Both the position numbers and the translations under genes were made by a program. A stretch of 52,938 bases of DNA, from contig JAQWDH010000007.1 of the NCBI GenBank assembly GCA_028705565.1, forward strand, positions 1 to 52,938, in the 5' to 3' direction. Below the pieces are notes generated by a model, which made no database searches, was not told where the DNA came from, and worked only from the letters and a program-made list of their open reading frames with translations. Shown here piece after piece: positions 46,232 through 52,938 of this stretch (positions are counted from its first letter, which is position 1; each line of letters starts with the position of its first letter). The DNA comes from Patescibacteria group bacterium. GTDB lineage: Bacteria; Patescibacteriota; Patescibacteriia; Magasanikbacterales; GWA2-37-8.

Positions 46232-49200
46232 ATGTCTTTTCGGCCAAAAATTATTTTATTTTTTTTATCAACGATTATTTTATCGGTCGGATTTTTTTTA
46301 TTTTGTTTTTTTCAATTTGAAAAAGTTTCGGCCGCTACGGACAGTCAAATTATCAATGTTGGTTTTACTGTTACAGAACCCGGTCAAGGACAGGGAGGAA
46401 CAACTCCTCCGCCGCCTCCGATTGATAATTTTCCTTCAATTTCAAATGTCGCGGTTTCGGTTTCTTACACAACCTCAACAATAACTTGGAACGCGTCCGA
46501 TGATAAAGGCATATCCGCAGTCGGTTTTGTTTACGGAGTATCAACAGCTTACGGAAACAACGGAGTCGTGTCAGGAACGTATCAAACAAATTTAAGCGGC
46601 CTTAGCTCTGGTGTTTTATATTATTACAAAATTTCCGTGACAGACAGCGGAAATCAAACATCAAATTACACCGGAACTTTTACGACTTTGTCTCCTCCCG
46701 ACAATACCCCGCCTATTATTTCCGGAATCACAGCGACTCCCGGCATAACGACATCTTCAATTTTTTGGCAAACAAATGAATCCGCAAACAGCCAAGTTAA
46801 TTACGGATTTACAAATGGTTATGGAAGCATAAGTTCAGACACAAATTTTGTTTTATCCCACAATCTTTTGCTTTTGAATTTATTGTCCAACACCACTTAT
46901 CATTACAGAGTTGTTTCTTCCGATGTCGCTGGTAACAGCGCCGCTTCGTCTGACGCGACATTTTTAACTTTAAAAGACAACGTTCCTCCGCCTGATGTTT
47001 CAAATTTACAATTGAACGTTGGGTCAAATAAAATGGTTTTAACATGGACAAACCCGAGTTTGACGACTGCGCCTGATTTTATGGGAGTGAAAGTTTTGCG
47101 AAAAATCGGCAGCGCTTCATCCAATTCAACCGACGGGTCTTTGATGTACACGGGCGCCGGAGAAAGTTTTACGGACAACAATGTCGCGATGAATATAACA
47201 TATTTTTACACGGTTTTTTCTTTTGACACATCCGGAAATTACAGCGCAGGAACTTATAAAAGCGGAAAAATAATTCCTCCTGCCGAAGTTTGCAATAATG
47301 GCGTTGATGATGACGAAGACGGAAAAGCGGACTGCGCGGATAGCGATTGTTCAGCGAGTTTGAGCTGTCAAATTCCTCCTGCCGAAGTTTGCAATAATGG
47401 CGTTGATGATGACGAAGACGGAAAAGCGGACTGCGCGGATAGCGATTGTTCAGCGAGTTTGAGCTGTCAAATTCCTCCTGCCGAAGTTTGCAATAATGGA
47501 ATTGATGATGATATTGATGGACAAATAGATTGTCTTGATGCGGATTGCGTAGGTTCCGCTTTGTGTCAAGTCGGTCCCGCGGGAACCGGACAGGAAATTT
47601 GCAACAATGGCGTTGATGATGATGGAGACGGAAAAGTTGATTGCGCTGACGGTGATTGTTCCGGTTTTGCTGAGTGCGTTTCGGCCGGAGAGGCGCCGGT
47701 TGGCGGAGCCGCCTCTCCTCTTTGCGAAGACGGCGCTGATAATGACAACGACGGACTTGTTGATTTTCCCGCGGACCTTGGATGCGAGAACGCCGCGGAC
47801 AATGATGAATATAATCCGCCGGCTGAAACAGTTCCGACATTCGCGAAAATTTCTTTGAGCGATTTGATATTTTTAGCCGCTGATAGAAAATTAAATCTTG
47901 TTTTGTTAGATAATAAAATTACCGGCCTCGCAGGAACGAGTTTGGCGGTTGGCATTAAAAAAGAAGAATTGATAGGCGAGCCGAAAACTTTTTTAATAAA
48001 AATCGGCGGAACAGAGCATCATCAATTTGTTTTGGACTCGGCGAGCGGAATTTATTTTTCCGATTTTACTTTTCCACCAATAGGAGAGCATGAAGTGTAT
48101 GTGGAAATTGATTATGGCGGCGGGCAAAACGATTCCGTAAGTTTTAAAATTTCCAGTTTAAAATGGGGCGATGTTTTCGGAGCCGATAGCGAACGATTAG
48201 GTAAAACGCAAATAACGCTTTTATCGGAAAATGGGCAAAGAGCGTTGATGGAAAATTACGGTCAGGCAAATCCTCTTCTTACAAACGCGAACGGAGTTTA
48301 TGGATGGATGATTCCAAACGGGATTTATTCAATTACAGCGGTAAAAGACGGATATTATGAAAGAAGAACTGCAAATTTTTCCGTAAATAACAATGTCATT
48401 AACATTACTTTGAATTTAATAGCCAAACCTCCGGCGCTTGCGGAAATTATAGACCCAAACGCGACTTTAGGTAAAAACATAGGAAATGTGGCGAAAAATT
48501 TAGCGGAAAAAACAAAGGCGGCGGCGCAAGTTTCATTTCAAGATTTTACCGACACGGCAAAAACCGCGCAAGAAGCCGCCGATAATCCGCAAGTTGAAAA
48601 AGCCACTGAACAATATGTGGCGCCTGTTTCAGCGGCCGCCATCACGGCAATAACCATTCCGCTTATTTCTTGGTTGGATTTTTTGCCGTTTTTGCGTTTG
48701 CTTTTTTTACAGCCGCTTATGCTTATTGGCGCGCGCAAAAGAGAAAAATGGGGATTGGTTTACAATTCGCTTAATAAATTACCGGTTGACTTGGCGATTG
48801 TTCGTTTAATCAACTCCATCACGAATAAAATAATTCAGTCAAAAGTTACCGATATTCAAGGGCATTATGTTTTCGCGGCCGACCCTGGAAAATATAGAAT
48901 TGAAGTGACAAAAGGAAATTTTGTTTTTCCGTCGTCGCTTTTGGCAGGCTTGAAAAATGACGGCAAGAGAACTGATATTTATCATGGTGAAATTATTGAA
49001 GTGAATGAGGGTAACGCGTCAATTACAGCCACCATACCTTTGGATCCGGCCGGCGAAGTGAAAAAACCAAAGCGTCTTGTTTGGGAGCAGTGGGGCAGAA
49101 GATTCCAAACGGTTGTGTCTTGGATAGGTATTATTATTACGGCTGTTTCGGTTTATATTTCTCCAAAGTGGTATATTATTGCTTTGTTATTTTTACATTT

Positions 49201-49519
49201 ATTTATATTTTTTATCGTGCAATATTTCGCGCGGCGCAGAAAATCAAAAAGTTGGGGAATTGTTTACGACGCGGACACGAAAAAACCGATCATAAGAGCG
49301 GTTGCCCGTCTTTTCAGTTCGCAATTTAATAAATTGGTCGCCACTCAAGTTACTGATAATAGCGGAAGATATTATTTTTTGGCTGGTGACAACCGTTATT
49401 ATGTCACATACGACCATCCGGCTTACGAGACATTAAAATCAAATGAAATTGATTTAATAGGGAAGGATGCCGAGGCGATTTCCATTGATGTGGAATTGAA
49501 AAAAGCGGAAAAAAAATAA
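46232..49519 (+). CDS. Large surface protein: FN3-like domains, CNNGVDDDxDGxxDCxDxDC repeats, carboxypeptidase-regulatory-like domains, TM segments
   Basis: Signal peptide; repeated Asp-rich Cys motifs; two KAKxWGxVYxxxTKxPIxxAxVRL-like regulatory domains. Confidence 0.75.
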   Translation: MSFRPKIILFFLSTIILSVGFFLFCFFQFEKVSAATDSQIINVGFTVTEPGQGQGGTTPPPPPIDNFPSISNVAVSVSYTTSTITWNASDDKGISAVGFVYGVSTAYGNNGVVSGTYQTNLSGLSSGVLYYYKISVTDSGNQTSNYTGTFTTLSPPDNTPPIISGITATPGITTSSIFWQTNESANSQVNYGFTNGYGSISSDTNFVLSHNLLLLNLLSNTTYHYRVVSSDVAGNSAASSDATFLTLKDNVPPPDVSNLQLNVGSNKMVLTWTNPSLTTAPDFMGVKVLRKIGSASSNSTDGSLMYTGAGESFTDNNVAMNITYFYTVFSFDTSGNYSAGTYKSGKIIPPAEVCNNGVDDDEDGKADCADSDCSASLSCQIPPAEVCNNGVDDDEDGKADCADSDCSASLSCQIPPAEVCNNGIDDDIDGQIDCLDADCVGSALCQVGPAGTGQEICNNGVDDDGDGKVDCADGDCSGFAECVSAGEAPVGGAASPLCEDGADNDNDGLVDFPADLGCENAADNDEYNPPAETVPTFAKISLSDLIFLAADRKLNLVLLDNKITGLAGTSLAVGIKKEELIGEPKTFLIKIGGTEHHQFVLDSASGIYFSDFTFPPIGEHEVYVEIDYGGGQNDSVSFKISSLKWGDVFGADSERLGKTQITLLSENGQRALMENYGQANPLLTNANGVYGWMIPNGIYSITAVKDGYYERRTANFSVNNNVINITLNLIAKPPALAEIIDPNATLGKNIGNVAKNLAEKTKAAAQVSFQDFTDTAKTAQEAADNPQVEKATEQYVAPVSAAAITAITIPLISWLDFLPFLRLLFLQPLMLIGARKREKWGLVYNSLNKLPVDLAIVRLINSITNKIIQSKVTDIQGHYVFAADPGKYRIEVTKGNFVFPSSLLAGLKNDGKRTDIYHGEIIEVNEGNASITATIPLDPAGEVKKPKRLVWEQWGRRFQTVVSWIGIIITAVSVYISPKWYIIALLFLHLFIFFIVQYFARRRKSKSWGIVYDADTKKPIIRAVARLFSSQFNKLVATQVTDNSGRYYFLAGDNRYYVTYDHPAYETLKSNEIDLIGKDAEAISIDVELKKAEKK
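47273..47470 (+). repeat. Exact 99-bp tandem duplication (two identical units, then a diverged third)
   Basis: attcctcctgccgaagtttgcaataatgg... starts at 47273, 47372, 47471. Confidence 0.95.
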
Positions 49520-49551
49520 TTGTTTTTTAAATTTAAAAAACAAAACAATCA

Positions 49552-49582
49552 AAAACGGTGAAAAAAGACCGTTTTTTGTTTT
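49552..49582 (+). terminator. Intrinsic terminator
   Basis: aaaacggtgaaaaaagaccgttttttgtttt. Confidence 0.8.
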
Positions 49583-49712
49583 GTTTCAGCCAAATTTTTG
49601 GAAAAAAGTTATCCACAGATTTTTAAAAATTTTTTTTAAAAAAATGTCGTAAAAAATCGTTTAAAATATGGTATAATATACGGTGGATAGTCATATCCAG
49701 AACAAGGAGTTT

Positions 49713-52700
49713 ATGAAGGTAGAAACTCGGATAGGGAACGCGAGAAAAAAGTCCCGAATTTTTTTGATATTTGGGATAATTTTGTTATCCATAATTTGTT
49801 TTTGCGTTTTTGATTTTGGAGGAAAAGCGCGAGCCGCGAGCGCGCCGGCGATTATCACTTATCAAGGAAAATTGCTTATCAGCAACGCCGCGGCAACCAC
49901 CACGCAAAACATGTATTTTATTTTGTATGACGCGGCGAGCGGCGGGAACATACTTTATTCAGCAGGCGGAACTTCTTTGTCGCCAAGCTACATCAGCGTT
50001 ACTCCGACTTCAGGATTATTCAGCGTTGATATAGGCGGTTCAAGCACGAACGCGTTGGACGAAAATATTTTTAAAGATAACGCGACGGTTTATTTGGAAG
50101 TTCGCGTCGGAAGCGAAACATTATCTCCGCGCAAAAGAATTACTTCTGTTCCTTACGCTTTCAACGCGAAATATTTGGATGGTGTCGGAACAAACACGGT
50201 ATCGTCTTCAACTTACATTCCTGTTTCCAACAGCGCGGGCGATTTTAATTTCAGGACCACCACGATTTCCAGCTCAACCGCGTACACGGCGAACATCGGA
50301 AGTTTGACCGTTTCAAGCAGTTTGAATCTGCCGACTGGAAGTTTAACAAACACAATGCTCGCCGGCAGTATTAGCGATGACAAACTTTTACAAATTACAA
50401 CAAACGATAAAGTCGCGTCATCGTCTTTGGTTGACAGGAATGTTATAGCGTTTTTAAATCAGGATGAAACAGTATCCGGTCTTTGGACTTTTTCCGCCAC
50501 TACCACTTTCGCCACATCAACGTTTACATCATCAACAATTTCCACTGCGAATGTTTCTAACCTATTTGTTTTAAACGGAGTTTCTTTGCCTGACAATTCC
50601 ATCACCGACGCGATGGTCGCGAACACAATCACAGTGTCAAATTATTTGCCTTTGGCTGGAGGAACAATGGCTGGAAATATCGCAGTGGGAGGCAACAGTA
50701 TTACCGGACTTACGGATTTGACAGTGAGCGGAAATTATTTTGTTTCCGACGGTTCAACCACTTCTACTCTCACAAAAAATTCTTTAACAATCGCGAAAGA
50801 TTCTTCCAACGCGTTGGGAAAGTTTTATATTGACGCTTCAGGAAATGTCTCCGTGAGCGGCACAATTTTTACTAATAATTATTTGGCTGACGCGAAAGAA
50901 ATTTTTTCAACCAGCAATGGCGAATGGAATTGGGCGATAGGGACGGATTATGATGACAGTGGCAAATTCAAAATTTCTTCCTCAACTGATTTGGGAACAG
51001 AAGACAGATTTACGATTGACAACAGCGGTCAAGTCGGAATCGGCGCGACTTCGCCAACTGCAATGTTGCACATAAGTAAAAGCGACCCGATGCCTTCCGG
51101 ATACTATGATTTATTAAGATTAGGAGTATCCGGTGTGCCAATTTCGGAAACCGGCGCGAGAATAATTTTAGAATCTTCCAGTTCCGGAGTTGGAAGACAA
51201 GCGGAAATTATCGGAGTTTCTGAGTCAGGATTGAGCGCGGGCGCTTTGATATTTAGAACGCACGACAACACAATGTCCGCTGATGCTACCGAGCGTATGA
51301 GAATTGATTCTGTCGGCAATGTAGGCATTGGCAATTCCGATCCATCCGCAAAGCTTACAATTTCAGGAGGGAATCTTTCAGTCGGAAGCAATTCCGCAAC
51401 ATCAACTTTAACTGGAACAACTTTTTCAACTGGAATCGCGGATGGATACGGCGCCGGAAAGTTTTATGTGGACGCGGATGGAAACGTGAGCGCGAGTGGA
51501 ACATTGGGAATTTTTGGAGATGTTATTTTTTATTCTGATTTGGCTGTCACAGGCACATCCACTTTTACAACCACAACGGCGGCTTCATCAACAATTACAA
51601 ATTTAAACGGTAATTTAGCATATCTCACAACCGTAAATTCAAACTCGGTTGTCGCGGAATCAATCACTTTAAACGGAGTGACACAAACTGTTTGGCCGAG
51701 TGGAAGCGGAGGGGCTGGAAGTTGGTGGGCTACAACAACGAACAGTTTAATCGGATATCCGAATTTGGATGTCGGATATGCGGTTGTGATTGGCGCGAAC
51801 ACAACTTCCACTAACGCGAAATTTGAAGTGGTCGGCAATGCCAATATCCGTTCAGGAGTTTTATCCGTTGCGAGCGGCGGAACCGTAACATCCACATACA
51901 ACGCGAATACAATAATTTCAGGCAAAACTACAAATTATGATTTGGGCAAGTTTTATGTTGACAGTTCGGGCAACATCTCCGCCTCTGGCACCCTCAACTC
52001 CTACGGAGCCGCCACTTTAAGAAACGGCCTTACATTATCCGGAGCAGGATTAACAATGACCGGTTTAGACATCGGGACAGCATCAGCCAGAGCGGGAACA
52101 GGATACTGGACAACCGTGTCCTCAACCAATGGCCACTTCTCAACACTTAACGTAAGTTCAACTCTTTATCTTCCAAACAATTCCATTTTAGACGCATACC
52201 TTTCTTCCAATGTCCCTCTCATCAACGCGAACAACACCTTTACCGGCAACAACACTTTTTCAGCCACCACAACTTTCGCGACCTCAACATTTACATCGTC
52301 AACAATTTCAACGGCGAATGTTTCCAACCTGTTTGTTTTAAACGGAATTTCTTTGCCGGATAATTCCATCACCGACGCGATGGTCGCGAATACAATCACA
52401 GCGTCAAATTATTTGCCTTTGGCTGGAGGAATAATGGCTGGCAATATCGCAATGGGAGGCAACAGTATTACCGGACTTACGGATTTGACAGTGAGCGGAA
52501 ATTATTTCGTTTCTGATGGTTCAACCACGTCAACACTTACAAAAAATTCTTTAACAATCGCGAAAGATTCTTCCAACGCGTTGGGGAAGTTTTATGTTGA
52601 CAGTTCGGGCAACATCTCCGCCTCGGGCACACTCAACTCCTACGGAGCTGCCACTTTAAGAAACGGCCTTACATTATCCGGAGCAGGTTTAACAATGACC

Positions 52701-52938
52701 GGTTTAGACATCGGGACAGCATCAGCCAGAGCAGGGACAGGATATTGGACAACCGTGTCCTCAACCAATGGCCACTTCTCAACACTTAATGTAAGTTCAA
52801 CTCTTTATCTCCCAAACAATTCCATTTTAGACGCATACCTTTCTTCAAATGTCCCTCTTATCAACGCGAACAACACCTTTACCGGCAACAACACATTCTC
52901 AGGTTCAATCGTCTCGCCGCTTTCCATATCCGATGGGA
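49713..52938 (+). CDS. Very large modular secreted/surface protein, partial (open at window end)
   Basis: RBS aaggag; MKVETRIGNARKKSRIFLIFGIILLSIICFCVFDFGGKARAASAPAIITYQGKLLISNAAATTTQNMYFILYDAASGG...; frame open to the window end, so absent from the track. Confidence 0.85.
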   Translation, partial: MKVETRIGNARKKSRIFLIFGIILLSIICFCVFDFGGKARAASAPAIITYQGKLLISNAAATTTQNMYFILYDAASGGNILYSAGGTSLSPSYISVTPTSGLFSVDIGGSSTNALDENIFKDNATVYLEVRVGSETLSPRKRITSVPYAFNAKYLDGVGTNTVSSSTYIPVSNSAGDFNFRTTTISSSTAYTANIGSLTVSSSLNLPTGSLTNTMLAGSISDDKLLQITTNDKVASSSLVDRNVIAFLNQDETVSGLWTFSATTTFATSTFTSSTISTANVSNLFVLNGVSLPDNSITDAMVANTITVSNYLPLAGGTMAGNIAVGGNSITGLTDLTVSGNYFVSDGSTTSTLTKNSLTIAKDSSNALGKFYIDASGNVSVSGTIFTNNYLADAKEIFSTSNGEWNWAIGTDYDDSGKFKISSSTDLGTEDRFTIDNSGQVGIGATSPTAMLHISKSDPMPSGYYDLLRLGVSGVPISETGARIILESSSSGVGRQAEIIGVSESGLSAGALIFRTHDNTMSADATERMRIDSVGNVGIGNSDPSAKLTISGGNLSVGSNSATSTLTGTTFSTGIADGYGAGKFYVDADGNVSASGTLGIFGDVIFYSDLAVTGTSTFTTTTAASSTITNLNGNLAYLTTVNSNSVVAESITLNGVTQTVWPSGSGGAGSWWATTTNSLIGYPNLDVGYAVVIGANTTSTNAKFEVVGNANIRSGVLSVASGGTVTSTYNANTIISGKTTNYDLGKFYVDSSGNISASGTLNSYGAATLRNGLTLSGAGLTMTGLDIGTASARAGTGYWTTVSSTNGHFSTLNVSSTLYLPNNSILDAYLSSNVPLINANNTFTGNNTFSATTTFATSTFTSSTISTANVSNLFVLNGISLPDNSITDAMVANTITASNYLPLAGGIMAGNIAMGGNSITGLTDLTVSGNYFVSDGSTTSTLTKNSLTIAKDSSNALGKFYVDSSGNISASGTLNSYGAATLRNGLTLSGAGLTMTGLDIGTASARAGTGYWTTVSSTNGHFSTLNVSSTLYLPNNSILDAYLSSNVPLINANNTFTGNNTFSGSIVSPLSISDG

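Noticed and set aside
47273-47560. CRISPR-like direct repeats of 99 bp
   Set aside because: In-frame coding repeats of a surface protein, no spacers.
47169-47840. 223-aa minus-strand ORF rich in His/Arg/Gln
   Set aside because: Antisense to the Asp-rich repeats; composition is a mirror of the sense repeats.
51530-51925. 131-aa minus-strand ORF
   Set aside because: Antisense to the giant surface gene, whose sense frame is continuous with signal peptide and RBS.

Overview
AT-rich bacterial chromosomal segment; gene content and dispersed palindromes suggest a Candidate Phyla Radiation/Parcubacteria-like genome (inference). It spans the probable replication origin (dnaN-dnaA / rpmH-rnpA-yidD) and housekeeping genes: ftsK, ponA-type PBP1A, lspA, comM/yifB, tig, H+-PPase, polA, holA, rpsT, rmuC. 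There are three tRNAs (Cys-GCA, Arg-CCU, Ala-CGC), an SPFH lipoprotein near an FtsH-like AAA+/M41 protease without obvious TM segments, an ArsR/permease pair, and a right-hand block of large secreted or surface proteins (44.7 kb to the end). The most distinctive area is 38.2-41.5 kb. It holds an exact 16-bp match to the bacterial parS consensus (39629-39644) and a degenerate second copy (41380-41395), each joined in the same register to an array of degenerate 7-bp repeats and to MITE-like TGTCATTGCGA palindromes. The two copies flank a small operon with a duplicated hairpin leader, a 45-aa membrane sORF and a protein with a possible cold-shock-like C-terminus. A phased DnaA-box-like cluster lies about 0.2-0.3 kb from the exact parS. 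Other points of interest are palindromic repeats inserted in frame inside an O-antigen ligase-like gene and polA, nested palindromes, GIY-YIG gene remnants, and a modular surface protein whose repeat copies differ only at synonymous sites by eye. All calls are by eye; no database search was run.
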